NCBI GenBank assembly: GCA_964567755.1
Contig: CAZMNW010000068.1
Span: 1 to 49,183 of the forward strand
Source: DASRJW01 sp964567755
Lineage (GTDB): Bacteria > Krumholzibacteriota > Krumholzibacteriia > G020349025
Direction of reading: 5' to 3'
Length of the DNA: 49,183 nucleotides
Shown: piece by piece, positions 7,311-16,714 of the stretch
How positions within the stretch are numbered: the stretch's first letter is position 1
Layout: the number at the start of each line of letters is the position of its first letter
Translations under genes and position numbers: made by a program
The notes under the pieces: generated by a model
The model's input: the letters and a program-made list of their open reading frames with translations, nothing else
What the model was told of the DNA's origin: nothing
Databases searched by the model: none

Positions 7311-7547
7311 TCACGGCCGGCGCCGTAGCAACCAGACGACGCAAGTGAGCACGACGCTGATCAGGATCGAAGAGCCGAGCGGCAAGAAGAAAGTGAATGC
7401 ATCGCGCTTGATCACGATGTCGCCCGGAAGCCGGCCGAGACGGAACGGCAGTTTGGTGCCGAAGCTGAGCAGCAGGCCGGTGATGGCGAGGATGGCTCCG
7501 GCAACGACGAGTAACTTGCCGATGTCGCGCTGCGGATCGAGCTGCAA
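7311..7547 (-). CDS. DUF2905 small membrane protein
   Basis: I start this gene at TTG 7547-7545 because a full GGAGGT lies 6 bp upstream, giving 78 residues, the usual size of the family. Upstream in-frame starts would add a disordered tail. The protein has two hydrophobic helices, GKLLVVAGAILAITGLLL and PLGSSILISVVLTCVVWLL. Between them is the family signature LGRLPGDIVIKRDAFTFFLPLGSS. The family is widespread in bacteria and its function is unknown. The gene lies between the nucleotide-sugar dehydrogenase and the giant protease, all on the minus strand. A strong terminator separates it from the protease, so it probably has its own promoter. Confidence 0.85.
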   Translation of the reverse strand: MQLDPQRDIGKLLVVAGAILAITGLLLSFGTKLPFRLGRLPGDIVIKRDAFTFFLPLGSSILISVVLTCVVWLLRRRP

Positions 7548-7650
7548 TCCGAGACCTCCGGTCGGCGAGCCGAACAGCGATGGAACCACGAATGGTCTTG
7601 GCGAATCGTGCGCCAACGGCGATGCGAAGGCAAGCGCGTCGGGCACCAAC

Positions 7651-7687
7651 ACAACGCCCCGGAGGCTTCGAACCCCCGGGGCGTTGT
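7651..7687 (-). terminator. Rho-independent terminator downstream of the giant protease
   Basis: A perfect 12-bp stem, ACAACGCCCCGG (7651-7662) and its complement CCGGGGCGTTGT (7676-7687), has a 13-nt loop. It lies about 38 bp past the protease stop. The T tract is short on both strands, so termination could work in both directions. Confidence 0.8.
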
Positions 7688-7725
7688 TTCACCGACCGGC
7701 GTCGCTCATGTGACGACGCGCGGCG

Positions 7726-10700
7726 TCAGCGCAAGAATGTGAACCGGACCTTGAGGTCCCGCTCGCCTGCTTGCGCGTGGACGAAATACACACCGGCACT
7801 CACTGGAACGCCGGCACGGTCGAGCCCATCCCAATCCAGGACATGCCGGCCCGCGGGGAACGGCCGCGACGTCACCAGGCTGCGCACGAGCGCACCGCGG
7901 ACGTCGTAGATCCGCACGTTCACGGGAGCATCCTGAGGCAGCGCCAGCTCGATGTTGGCCACGCCATTGACGACCGGGTTGGCGCCGACCGAGCGCACGG
8001 AGTACTCGGTGGGCAGTGCTGCCGGGCCCGCGTCGGTCGGGCTGCCGGCGATGTGGAAGAGTGACGAGATCCACGAACCCATGATGCCCTGCTCGTCCAT
8101 GGCGACGAGCTCGATCAATCCGCTCGTGGTCTCCTCCTCGGGAACGATCCAGGCGTACTGGTTCATCACGGCGTTGCCGGCGACGAGCGTCCACGACAGA
8201 CCGCCATCGGCTGAGAACCACAGGTCGTAGTAGCCAGGGGTCGCGCCTTCCGGATCGTCCCAGGCAAACGCGACTGGTTGGCCCATGCCGTACGAGGGAG
8301 GGTTGTCCTTCGTGCCTTCGTCCATGCCAGCTGCGGTCGTCACCCGCGGTTTGAGGACACGGATAACGTCCGTGCCAGAGAACCAGGTCACATCTTCGAG
8401 TTCGCCGATGACCTCGACCGACACGGCATTTCCGGTCGGCAGAAGTGCGGCTAGCTGCAAACGGTCGAACTTGTACTGTGCCTCGAGGAGTCCGTCCGCG
8501 TCCTTGTCCACGTAGGAAACTTGTGGTGAGTTCGGAGCCACGGGGACTGTTCGTTGCAACAACAACGACTGCTTGAGAATCGCGTGCGGATCGTACCCGG
8601 CGGTCGGTTCCACCCAACCCGTTACCCAGTTGCCGTTGGAGTTCCGGTTCAGGCTGTTCGGATCCAGATCGAACGCAACCGAGACGACGCCCACGTGCAT
8701 CGTGCTCGGCACGTCGATGACTGGATCGGTGAGATCGTTGCTCGCGATCCGAACGGCACCGGCGTAGTCGCCGTCGGCGAGTCCTTCGGCGTCGAAGGTC
8801 ACGTTGAGATCCACGTGACCGCCTGCGGGCACCGTGCCGTTCGCGGGTGCGACCGTGAGCCAGCCCGGATTGTTGGAGAACCGAATCCGCAAATCGTCAC
8901 GCACGTAGTTGGCGTTGAATACGACCTGCAGACCGATATCCTTGGCGCCGTTCTGGATGCCGATCGTGGCCTCGTTGAGGCGGGTCCCCTGCATGTCGAG
9001 GTACTGGAAGTCGATCGTCCCGCTCGGGTAAAGCAGGATCTGGAACGTGTACGGGCCGCCCGATGTGAGACGCGGGACATTCACGTACGAGATGATGAAC
9101 TTCTCACCGTCGTAGTGATAGAAGACGTCCCCCGCCGCGCTGAACGTCAGGTCCTCCCAGAAAGGAGCGAGAAGGTTCTCGGGCGTGGCACTGGCCGCGT
9201 TCGGGAGCGTCGTGTTGGTGAACGTCGTCGCCGAGCTCGTGAACGAGATCCAGCCGTTCGTGCAGGCCCGGAACGCGGTGAAAGTGTTGCCGTAATAGGT
9301 GACCGGGAACGGCAACGGGAACGGACCCTGGTTCTGGTCGTCGCCGGTGAACGGAATCGGTGTCCCGACACCGGCGATGTCCACCCACTCGAAGGGCGGG
9401 CATTGCGCGGGGTCGTCGCTATCCGCCCAGCGATAACCGGCGGCGTCGGGGCCACCCGAGGCGAGCGGCGCCACACCCGGCGCGCCCGGATGGTCCTTGC
9501 CTTCCTCCGCCGACGGCAGGAGGTCGAGCGCCGCAGGCAACAAGCTCAGCGCCTGGGCGTTCCAGTTCATGTCGCTGCCGCCGGTGTTGGACAAGCGCAG
9601 CACCTTGGTCTTGGTCATCGCCGTCGGCCCGAGCGTGGTCGCTGTCGCCGCGTGCAGAGCCGTGGGATCGACCTCGGCTTCCGGTGGAATGAGCCCGATG
9701 CCGGTGAGTGACACGTGGAACATGCCCTCGTCCGGGTCGTTGGATGCGAACACCAGGTCGCCGTTGCATGGAATGCACTCGCCCGCCGGCGCGAAACGCA
9801 CCGTCAGGTTGGCGGTGCCGTGGTTGCCGAGGACGAGCGGGAACGTCGCACCGACCAAGGTGAACGCCGCGTTGTCGAGCGACGCGCCGGTCAACGTGAG
9901 AACATCGGTGCCCTCGTTGCGTACCTGCAGTGCCAGGTCGCGCGACTGGCTGACGTACAACGTGCCGAAATCGAGGCTCGCCGGAGCGGCCCCGATGTCG
10001 GGCGTGCCGATCGCCGTCAACATGGCCGAAACGAGGACGACGCCCTCGTCCGGGTCGTTGCTCGCGATCCGCACCGAACCGTTGTAGATGCCGCCGAAGA
10101 GATCCTGCGAGCTGAGCGTCACCTGAAGATTCAGGCTGCCCAGCGCCGGGATCGTGCCCGAGGATGGCGACACGATCATCCAGTCGGGGATGGTGCGGAA
10201 CTCGACCGCCAAGTTGTTTTCCACGTAGTTCGCGTTATGGACGACGGTGAGCCCGTCGTTCCGCGCGGCGTTCTGGATGCCGATCGTCGCCTCGTTGAGC
10301 CGCGTACCTTGCATGTCCAGGTACTGACACACGATCCGCCCGGACGGATACAGGATGACCTGGAATGTGTAGGGCCCTCCCGAGCTGAATCGCGGCACCT
10401 GATGGTACTGGAGGATGAAGCGTGTGCCGTCCTGATAGGTGTAGAGACGCTGCGTCGCGCCCGGGTTCAAGTCGTCCCAGAACACCGCCAACAGGTTCTC
10501 CGGCGCGCCCGTGTTCGGCAGCGGGTCGTTCGACAGATCGGTCGTGGTGTTGGTGAACGACAGCCAGCCGTTGGTGCACACGTTCACGGTGCTGAACGTG
10601 TTGCCATAGAACGGGAAGGCGAAGCCGATGAGCACGCCCGCCTGGTTCTGGTCGTCGCCCGTGAGAGTGAGCGGCGTGCCGATCGTCGTGAGATCCACCC

Positions 10701-13700
10701 AGTCGAACATCGGTCCGCCTGGATCGTTGCTGTCGCGCCAGGTGTAGCCGAACATGTCGGGTCCACCGGCACCCAGGATGCCCGGCCGCGGGTCGGTTTC
10801 CTCCTTGCCGAGGAACACCTCGTCATAGATGGGGACCGAGGTCGCCGTGAGCACGGTACCGGCCACGAAGTCGAGATCGCTGCCGCCAGTGTTCGAGATC
10901 GTGAGCGTGTGCATCTCGTTGCTCGGGATCGGCAGCGTCGACGCGATCGGATCCAGCGGCACGTCGACGTCGGGTGGGATCAGACCTTCACCCGTGAGCG
11001 GCACCATGAGGTTGGGTGTGTCCGGGTCGTTGCTGGAAATCTCCAACTGCGCCGGCACGCTGACGGGCCCTGGTGGGTTGAAGCTCACGAAGACGAGAGC
11101 ACTGCCGAGCGGCGGGATGCTGAAGCTCGTCTGATCCACGCCGTAGGCCGTGTGGGTCGGCGCAATATTGGTGACGTTCAAGACGTCGGTCCCGGTGTTC
11201 AGAATCGTCAACTGGTGCAGATCCGGGAAGCCGACGAAGACGGGGCCGAAATCGACCGACACGGGCGCGGTGGCGATGTCCGGCACCCCCGTCACGTGCA
11301 GGACGCAGGCGACGTCGCGTTGCGGCAGGACGGGATCGTTGCCGCGCAGGCGGATGGCGCCGTTGTAATCGCCGCCGAAGAGATCGGCGGCATTGAAACC
11401 GACGGTCAGGTTGAGCGAGCCCATCGGTGGCACGGTGCCGGCAAGCGGCGTCACGGTCAGAAACTTGGCCGGCGGCCGGAAGCGGATCGCCAGGTTGTTG
11501 TGAATGTAGGTGTTGTTGTTGAACACCACCTGCAGGCCGTCGTTCTTGGTCGCGTTCTGCATCCCGATCGTGTGGCTATTGAGTGTCGCCGCGGTGATCG
11601 AGAGGTACTGATACACGACCTGGCCGGTCGGATACAGGATGATCTCGAAGGTGTTGGGGCGCGCCGTTTCGGCCGATCCGAAACGCGGCACGTCCTGGTA
11701 CTGGATGATCAGGCGCGTGCCATCGTTGTAGTAGTAGGCGCGCCGCACCGTGCCGAAGTTCATGTCGTCCCAGAACACGGCAAGCAGGTTCTCAGGCACG
11801 CTGCTGCCACTGTTGGGCAACGCCGTGTTGCTGAGCGCCGACAGTGTGCTCGTGAACGAGACGAATCCATTGGTGGAGATGCGGAAGTTGCTGAACGTGT
11901 TGCCGTAGAACGGGAAGGCGAAGCCGATGGGGTGCGGGCCCGTGTTGACGTCGTCCCCGGTCATGACGATCTGCGTGCCCACGGAGCGAATGTCCACCCA
12001 GCTGAAAGTGGGCCCGGTGGGTTCGTCGCTGTCCTGATAGGTGTAGCCGAAGACGTCCGGCCCGCCGGCGCGCAGCGGCTGCGGTCCCGAAAGCACGTCT
12101 TGCATGTCTTTGTCGATGAAGACGTTGTCGGCGTCGCCGTACTCGATCACGGTGCCCGAGGCCGAGAGGTTCAGCGCTTCGGCCGTGAAGACGTAGTTGC
12201 TGCCGCCGCTGTTCGAAATCTGCAGCGTGCGCGTCGTCGCGGTGTTGGAAAGCAGCGCGACGTCGAAGGACTCGGGCGTCACGGCGAAGTTCGGTGCCGG
12301 CACTCCCGCGCCCGTCACCGCAACCATCTTGATCGGCGTGTCCGGGTCGTTGCTGGCGATGGCGAGCGTCGCATTGGTCGTCGCCACGGCCGTCGGATGA
12401 TAGGTGACGGTGACGAGTTGCGCCGCCCGTGGTGCGAGCGTGAACGACGCCGGCGCCGCGGTCACGAACGCATCGTTGCTGGTGATGCCGGTGATCATCA
12501 GAGCATCGGTGCCGGGGTTCGACACCGCAAGGGTCTGGGTCGGCGAGGCGCCGACGAAAACCGAGCCGAAATCCAGGCTGCTGGGTGCGACGGCGATGTC
12601 CGGAGCGCCAATCACGTGCAGTTGCGCGGCGAGCGTCACGTCGCCCTCATCGGGATCGTTGCTCAGCACGTGGATGGTGCCGGTATAGTTGCCGCCGAGA
12701 AGCCCCAGGGCGTTGAATTGCACCTGGATCAGGGCGCTTTGACCGGCGAACAAACGGCCGCTCGCTGGCGTCGCTGACAGCCACTGCGGGACCGGCGCCA
12801 GGCGCACGGCGAGGTTGTTGGCGAGATACGGCGTGTTGAACGCGACCGTGAGCCCGGTGGTCTTGGTGGCGTTCTGAATGCCCACGGTGGCGCTGTTGGT
12901 TGGCTCCGCCAGCGACAGATACTGCAGCACGATCTCGCCCGTGGGGTAGAGAATTGCCTGGAAGGTGTACGGACCACCGCTCTGGAAGTGCGGCACGCCG
13001 ACCCACGACACGATGAAGCGGATGCCATCATTGTAGGTATAGATCCGCTGCACGGCGCCAAGATCCAGATCGTCCCACATTGCCGCGACCAGGTTCGCCG
13101 GTGCGCCCGAGTTCGGCAGCACCTGGTTGCCGAATGCGGTGCTGCCATCGGTGAAGGACAAGAAGCCGTTGGTGCAGATGCGTGCCGAATTGAACGTGTT
13201 GCCGTAGAACGGGAAGTCGATCCCCATCGGGGTGGCAGGCGAGATGGCGTCGTCGCCGCTCAGGGCGAGCAGCGAGCCCACGCCCGTGATGTCCACCCAA
13301 GAGAAGGACGGTCCGCCCGCTTCGTTGCTGTCTTGCCAGCGGTAACCGAAGGCATCGGGGCCGCCTTGCCCATCCGTGACCGGCGCGCCAATGCGCCAGT
13401 CGTCCTCGCCCTTGGCGAGCGGCACGTAGTCGTAGATCACCGGCGTGGCGAAGGCCAGCTCTGGGGTCGGAATGGTGAAGTCCAGCGTCCCTTCCCCGTT
13501 GTTGGTGAGCGTCAGGGGCTGGCTGTCCGTGGCGCCAGTGAGGAGGTCCGCCATAAAAGTCGTGGGTGTCGCGGTGACGTCGGGAACTCCGAGCGTCGTG
13601 CCGCTGGCGGCATTGGACAGGCCTCCGGCATTGGCGTACTCGTCGAGCACCTTGATGGCGAAATAATAGGTGGTGCTGAAATCGAGGCCGCCGACCTCGA

Positions 13701-15192
13701 ACGACTCGGCCGAGCCCGAGGGTTGCGGGTCCGGCCCTTCCACCGGCGTCGCGGTGCCGAAGTTGGCCTCCGTGATCGGTGCGGTGGCGTAGCGGATGTC
13801 GTAGCGCGAAGCGCGTCCGGTATTGCCGTCATCGCCGATCGCGGTCCATTGCAGCGCGATCGCATTCGACGACGGGTTGCTGGTCGCCAAATCGGTGATC
13901 GCCCCCGGCGGGATCGTGTCGGGATCGGCGATGGTCATGAACGCGTTGAGCCGGCCGTTGGTGAGGACGCGTCCTTGCAGAGAGGCCTTCACGTCCACGC
14001 TGTTGAGGATGAGATCTTTGACCAGGAGGTTCTGCATGTTCGGGAACCGACCCCAGGCCAGCGCCGTGACGCCGGAGACGTGGGGAGTGGCCATGGAGGT
14101 TCCCGAAAGCAAGCCGTAGCTGTTGCCTGGCAGCGTCGACAGAATATCGTCGCCGGGTGCGGCGAGATCCACGGTGGTGGCGCCGTAGTTGGAGAACGAC
14201 GCCAAGTTGTCGGTGTGGTCGGAGGCGGCCACGGCGACGATATACGGCGTGTTGTAGCTCGAAGGATAGTGAGGGCTGACATCGGTGTTGGCGGACGAGT
14301 TTCCGGCAGCGGCGATGAACAGCTGACCAGCGGCACCGGCGGCGTTGATGGCGTCCAGGAGTGCTTGGCTGAAGCCGCCGCCACCCCAGGAGTTGCTGGT
14401 CAGGCGCACGCCGACAGCGATGGCGTACTGCACGGCGGAAATGGCGCCGGCAGTGGAACCGCTGCCGCCACCGCTCAAGAACTTGATGCCGACGATCTGG
14501 GCGCTCCAGTTGACGCCGACGACGCCCACATTGTTGTTGCCGACGGCGGCGATGGTGCCCGAGCAGTGGGTTCCATGGCCATTGTCGTCGAATGGATCGC
14601 CGTCGTTGTTGAAGAAGTCGTAGCCGTGCACGTCGTCGACGTAACCGTTGTTGTCGTCGTCCACGTTGTTGCCAGCGACCTCGCCGGGATTCGTCCACAC
14701 GTTGGCGGCGAGATCCGGGTGGTTGTAGTCCACGCCGGTGTCGATGACGCCGATCATGACGTTGCTGCCGGTGAACACATCCCAGGCGCTGACCGCCTTG
14801 ATGTCGGCCCCGGCCGTGCCGCCGGTCTGACCCGTATTGCGCAGCCCGTACATCTCGGGGAAACGCGGGTCGTTCGGCGTGAGCTCGGCACGAATCTCGT
14901 AGTTGGGCTCGATGTATTCGACGTGCGGGTTGTTGCGGAAGCGCGCGATGGCCTGATCGACGTTGGCGCCGCGGATCGCCATGTGTTCGATCCCGATGAA
15001 GGCGAAATCGTGCAGGGGACGCGCGTTCAGGCTGGCGCGCACCTTGGCGCGTTCATTGGCAGGGGCTGTGTTCTTCCATTTGATCAGGACTTCACCGGGG
15101 ATTTGTCGCGGAGGAGGTTGGGCGAGAGCCGTGGAAAAGAGCGTCGAGGCTGCGAGGAGAGCCCACGAAGCGACTCGAGTCGTGCAGCGCAT
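7726..15192 (-). CDS. Giant secreted subtilisin-like (S8) protease with four large repeats and a C-terminal sorting-type domain
   Basis: This 2488-residue exported protease starts at ATG 15192 with GGAGGT 5 bp upstream. Residues 1-25 are a signal peptide ending in ALAQ. An I9-type propeptide (about 32-100) follows. The S8 domain has D151 (MIGVIDTGVD), H206 (NGHGTHCSG), oxyanion N298 (AAAGNSS) and S366 (LSGTSMATPHVSG). A fibronectin-III-like domain covers about 428-532. Four repeats of about 430 residues cover about 540-2170. Each has a GGPDxxGY..DS..P.F.WVDI block, a FYGNTF...TNG..SFT block and a PxxGxxxxxxSLxLxVxF block; units 1-3 add a choice-of-anchor-D domain (LDFGSVFVG), which unit 4 lacks. 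The C terminus (VRIYDVRGALVRSL...GRHVLDWDGLDRAGVPVSAGVYFV) is a FlgD/Por-secretion-like beta-domain. The protein is probably surface-attached or released. Substrate unknown. Confidence 0.95.
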   Translation of the reverse strand: MRCTTRVASWALLAASTLFSTALAQPPPRQIPGEVLIKWKNTAPANERAKVRASLNARPLHDFAFIGIEHMAIRGANVDQAIARFRNNPHVEYIEPNYEIRAELTPNDPRFPEMYGLRNTGQTGGTAGADIKAVSAWDVFTGSNVMIGVIDTGVDYNHPDLAANVWTNPGEVAGNNVDDDNNGYVDDVHGYDFFNNDGDPFDDNGHGTHCSGTIAAVGNNNVGVVGVNWSAQIVGIKFLSGGGSGSTAGAISAVQYAIAVGVRLTSNSWGGGGFSQALLDAINAAGAAGQLFIAAAGNSSANTDVSPHYPSSYNTPYIVAVAASDHTDNLASFSNYGATTVDLAAPGDDILSTLPGNSYGLLSGTSMATPHVSGVTALAWGRFPNMQNLLVKDLILNSVDVKASLQGRVLTNGRLNAFMTIADPDTIPPGAITDLATSNPSSNAIALQWTAIGDDGNTGRASRYDIRYATAPITEANFGTATPVEGPDPQPSGSAESFEVGGLDFSTTYYFAIKVLDEYANAGGLSNAASGTTLGVPDVTATPTTFMADLLTGATDSQPLTLTNNGEGTLDFTIPTPELAFATPVIYDYVPLAKGEDDWRIGAPVTDGQGGPDAFGYRWQDSNEAGGPSFSWVDITGVGSLLALSGDDAISPATPMGIDFPFYGNTFNSARICTNGFLSFTDGSTAFGNQVLPNSGAPANLVAAMWDDLDLGAVQRIYTYNDGIRFIVSWVGVPHFQSGGPYTFQAILYPTGEIVLQYLSLAEPTNSATVGIQNATKTTGLTVAFNTPYLANNLAVRLAPVPQWLSATPASGRLFAGQSALIQVQFNALGLLGGNYTGTIHVLSNDPDEGDVTLAAQLHVIGAPDIAVAPSSLDFGSVFVGASPTQTLAVSNPGTDALMITGITSNDAFVTAAPASFTLAPRAAQLVTVTYHPTAVATTNATLAIASNDPDTPIKMVAVTGAGVPAPNFAVTPESFDVALLSNTATTRTLQISNSGGSNYVFTAEALNLSASGTVIEYGDADNVFIDKDMQDVLSGPQPLRAGGPDVFGYTYQDSDEPTGPTFSWVDIRSVGTQIVMTGDDVNTGPHPIGFAFPFYGNTFSNFRISTNGFVSFTSTLSALSNTALPNSGSSVPENLLAVFWDDMNFGTVRRAYYYNDGTRLIIQYQDVPRFGSAETARPNTFEIILYPTGQVVYQYLSITAATLNSHTIGMQNATKNDGLQVVFNNNTYIHNNLAIRFRPPAKFLTVTPLAGTVPPMGSLNLTVGFNAADLFGGDYNGAIRLRGNDPVLPQRDVACVLHVTGVPDIATAPVSVDFGPVFVGFPDLHQLTILNTGTDVLNVTNIAPTHTAYGVDQTSFSIPPLGSALVFVSFNPPGPVSVPAQLEISSNDPDTPNLMVPLTGEGLIPPDVDVPLDPIASTLPIPSNEMHTLTISNTGGSDLDFVAGTVLTATSVPIYDEVFLGKEETDPRPGILGAGGPDMFGYTWRDSNDPGGPMFDWVDLTTIGTPLTLTGDDQNQAGVLIGFAFPFYGNTFSTVNVCTNGWLSFTNTTTDLSNDPLPNTGAPENLLAVFWDDLNPGATQRLYTYQDGTRFILQYHQVPRFSSGGPYTFQVILYPSGRIVCQYLDMQGTRLNEATIGIQNAARNDGLTVVHNANYVENNLAVEFRTIPDWMIVSPSSGTIPALGSLNLQVTLSSQDLFGGIYNGSVRIASNDPDEGVVLVSAMLTAIGTPDIGAAPASLDFGTLYVSQSRDLALQVRNEGTDVLTLTGASLDNAAFTLVGATFPLVLGNHGTANLTVRFAPAGECIPCNGDLVFASNDPDEGMFHVSLTGIGLIPPEAEVDPTALHAATATTLGPTAMTKTKVLRLSNTGGSDMNWNAQALSLLPAALDLLPSAEEGKDHPGAPGVAPLASGGPDAAGYRWADSDDPAQCPPFEWVDIAGVGTPIPFTGDDQNQGPFPLPFPVTYYGNTFTAFRACTNGWISFTSSATTFTNTTLPNAASATPENLLAPFWEDLTFSAAGDVFYHYDGEKFIISYVNVPRLTSGGPYTFQILLYPSGTIDFQYLDMQGTRLNEATIGIQNGAKDIGLQVVFNANYVRDDLRIRFSNNPGWLTVAPANGTVPAGGHVDLNVTFDAEGLADGDYAGAVRIASNDLTDPVIDVPSTMHVGVVSVAFDLDPNSLNRNSNGNWVTGWVEPTAGYDPHAILKQSLLLQRTVPVAPNSPQVSYVDKDADGLLEAQYKFDRLQLAALLPTGNAVSVEVIGELEDVTWFSGTDVIRVLKPRVTTAAGMDEGTKDNPPSYGMGQPVAFAWDDPEGATPGYYDLWFSADGGLSWTLVAGNAVMNQYAWIVPEEETTSGLIELVAMDEQGIMGSWISSLFHIAGSPTDAGPAALPTEYSVRSVGANPVVNGVANIELALPQDAPVNVRIYDVRGALVRSLVTSRPFPAGRHVLDWDGLDRAGVPVSAGVYFVHAQAGERDLKVRFTFLR
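8680..13572 (-). repeat. Four tandem ~1.3-kb repeats inside the protease gene
   Basis: Units start near 13572, 12300, 10980 and 9690, read on the minus strand. The GGPD anchors lie near 13365, 12067, 10770 and 9459, giving a period of 432-436 codons. Some blocks stay close at DNA level: the YGNTF-coding stretch near 10610 and near 11900 is almost identical, as is the IGIQNA-coding stretch near 8950 and near 10270. Unit 4 is shorter because its second half is missing. The pattern indicates internal duplication. Confidence 0.9.
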
Positions 15193-15348
15193 AACAGACC
15201 TCCGAGCGTACGGGTCGGTGCGGCGAGCCATCGGCCCGGCTTGAAACGACGACCGTTGAAACGCAATGAAGCGGAGGCAAGACCAAAGGAGCGTGTGGGG
15301 CTGCCACCTCCTCGGGTTCGTGGGACTAATGTGGTATCGAGCGGGCGC

Positions 15349-15377
15349 AGTGTAGGAGAGGCGCAAAGTCGAAGCAA
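15349..15377 (-). promoter_or_regulatory. Candidate promoter of the giant protease
   Basis: On the minus strand TTGCTT (15377-15372), 17 bp and TACACT (15354-15349) lie about 157 bp before the ATG at 15192. This would leave a long leader of roughly 150 nt. The -35 is only a half match. Confidence 0.35.
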
Positions 15378-15455
15378 CACTTTTTCGTCTCGCACGGTCG
15401 ATTCTCGCCGCGCGCGCCGCCCGCCGGGTGTGCAGTGCCAAGATGTAGAGCGACG

Positions 15456-16058
15456 ATGAGCTTGTCCGACTCGAATCATCGGGTTAGCCTTGCCGCGGTT
15501 TGCGGGGACGATTCTCGAGACGACGAGGCCCTCGCGGGGAGGGGACAGGCCGTGCGGCCATGGCTGGTGCAGGTTCTCGTTCTGGCGCTCGCGGCGGCCC
15601 AGATGGCTTTCTACTACGCGCGGCTCCCAGATCGCGTGCCCAGCGATTTCGATCTCCGCGGCGTGGCCGCCGGGTGGATGTCGCGCGCCGGTTTTCTCGC
15701 CACCTACATCGCGGTCGCGGCGATCATCGTCGTTGCCTGCCATTTGCTGCCACGGTGGATTGGCAAGCTGCCGAGCGCCGGCCTCCACATGGCGAACAGG
15801 ACAACCTGGCTGGCACCAGAGAGGCGCCAGCGTACGCTCGCAGCCATCGAGCGCCAGCTCGGCTGGATCGGGGTCTGCACCCAGGCCTTCGTCGTCGTCG
15901 TCATGCAGTTGGTGATGAACGCAGCGTTGTCGGGCGGCGAACGCGTGTCGATGCCGATCCTCTGGACCGTTCTCGTGCTCTACTTGGTCGCGATTTTTCG
16001 ACTCGCCCTCCGCCTGGTGTCGAAATTCTCGACACCGGCCGCTGCCGGCCCGGGTTGA
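15456..16058 (+). CDS. DUF1648-domain membrane protein
   Basis: This protein of about 200 residues starts at ATG 15456; GTG 15435 is an in-frame alternative, and neither has a strong ribosome-binding site. Three to four hydrophobic helices are visible: VQVLVLALAAAQMAFYYA, FLATYIAVAAIIVVACHLL, IGVCTQAFVVVVMQLVM and ILWTVLVLYLVAIFRLAL. The signature LPDRVPSDFDLRGVAAGWMSRAGF after the first helix matches DUF1648, known from SdpI-like immunity proteins and many small membrane proteins. No SdpC-like toxin is next to it. Function is unknown. It is divergent from the protease gene, with a 263-bp gap between their start codons. Confidence 0.8.
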   Translation: MSLSDSNHRVSLAAVCGDDSRDDEALAGRGQAVRPWLVQVLVLALAAAQMAFYYARLPDRVPSDFDLRGVAAGWMSRAGFLATYIAVAAIIVVACHLLPRWIGKLPSAGLHMANRTTWLAPERRQRTLAAIERQLGWIGVCTQAFVVVVMQLVMNAALSGGERVSMPILWTVLVLYLVAIFRLALRLVSKFSTPAAAGPG

Positions 16059-16083
16059 CCAGGCGGCGAGCGCACCCTAGGCT
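16055..16083 (+). promoter_or_regulatory. Candidate promoter of the DUF4136 lipoprotein gene
   Basis: TTGACC (16055-16060) overlaps the stop codon of the DUF1648 gene. A 17-bp spacer and TAGGCT (16078-16083) follow. The start codon is 70 bp downstream with its own GGAGG. Confidence 0.4.
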
Positions 16084-16152
16084 GGCGGTTCGTTCTGCAA
16101 GCTCCCGGGCGTCTGGCCTTGGGATGCAGCCGCGCTGGAGTGGAGGATCGCC

Positions 16153-16665
16153 GTGAACAGAATGATTCCTTGTTCGCTTCTGGTTGCGACACTTTTGAGT
16201 GGGTGTGCGGGCAGGCAGATCGACGTCATGACGAACTATGATCGGGCGGCCGATTTTTCCGGCGCCAAAACCTACAAGTGGATGGACATCTCGCCGAAGG
16301 CGATCTTCCCGGTGGAGGCGCAGGATCCCGAGGACCTGCACCGGCGCATTCAAGCGACCGCGGACCAGGAGCTGCGCGACAAGGGGTTCGAGATCTCCGA
16401 TCAACCCCGTTACCTGCTCACGTATGCGGTGAGCGTCGGCGAACGGATCGAATCGAACCCGCAGCCTTCGACGACGGATTGGAATCCGACGCAGGACCCG
16501 ACCCAATACAACTCCGGGGTCTTGGCCATCGATTTCCTCGATGCTTCCACCAACACGCGCGTCTGGCGCGGTGCGGCGATGACCGACATCCAGAAGGGTG
16601 AGGGACGCAAGGCCGTGCAGGGCGTCGTCATCAAGATTCTGGCGGAGTTTCCGCCGCGGAAGTAA
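16153..16665 (+). CDS. DUF4136 lipoprotein
   Basis: This 170-residue protein starts at GTG 16153, with GGAGG 6 bp upstream. The N terminus is a lipoprotein signal ending in LLSGC (lipidated Cys18). The mature part begins VMTNYDRAADFSGAKTYKWMD, has repeated short-helix and strand segments (ADQELRDKGFEI, PRYLLTYAVSVGERIE), and ends with GVLAIDFLDASTNTRVWRGAAM. These are the features of DUF4136, a common periplasm-facing lipoprotein family of unknown role. The next gene starts 49 bp downstream on the same strand and may be co-transcribed. Confidence 0.9.
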   Translation: MNRMIPCSLLVATLLSGCAGRQIDVMTNYDRAADFSGAKTYKWMDISPKAIFPVEAQDPEDLHRRIQATADQELRDKGFEISDQPRYLLTYAVSVGERIESNPQPSTTDWNPTQDPTQYNSGVLAIDFLDASTNTRVWRGAAMTDIQKGEGRKAVQGVVIKILAEFPPRK

Positions 16666-16714
16666 CGCGGCCCACCACATCATTCTCGTCACCCGTCATG
16701 GAACGGAGGCGACC

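Noticed and set aside
7660..7690. tRNA-like sequence GGCTTCGAACCCCC.
   Set aside because: It is the loop and arm of a perfect 12-bp terminator hairpin; no D-arm or anticodon arm fits.
9715..15459. Very long open frames on the plus strand opposite the giant protease (about 1000 and 820 codons).
   Set aside because: They are shadows of the GC-rich protease frame: Arg/Val/His-rich translations without domains, signal peptides or ribosome-binding sites, opposite a gene with complete catalytic motifs.
16598..16714. Longer start for the 16715-17587 gene.
   Set aside because: The GTG at 16715 has GGAGG at 5 bp and begins a clear signal anchor; the upstream extension overlaps the DUF4136 gene and adds no recognisable sequence.
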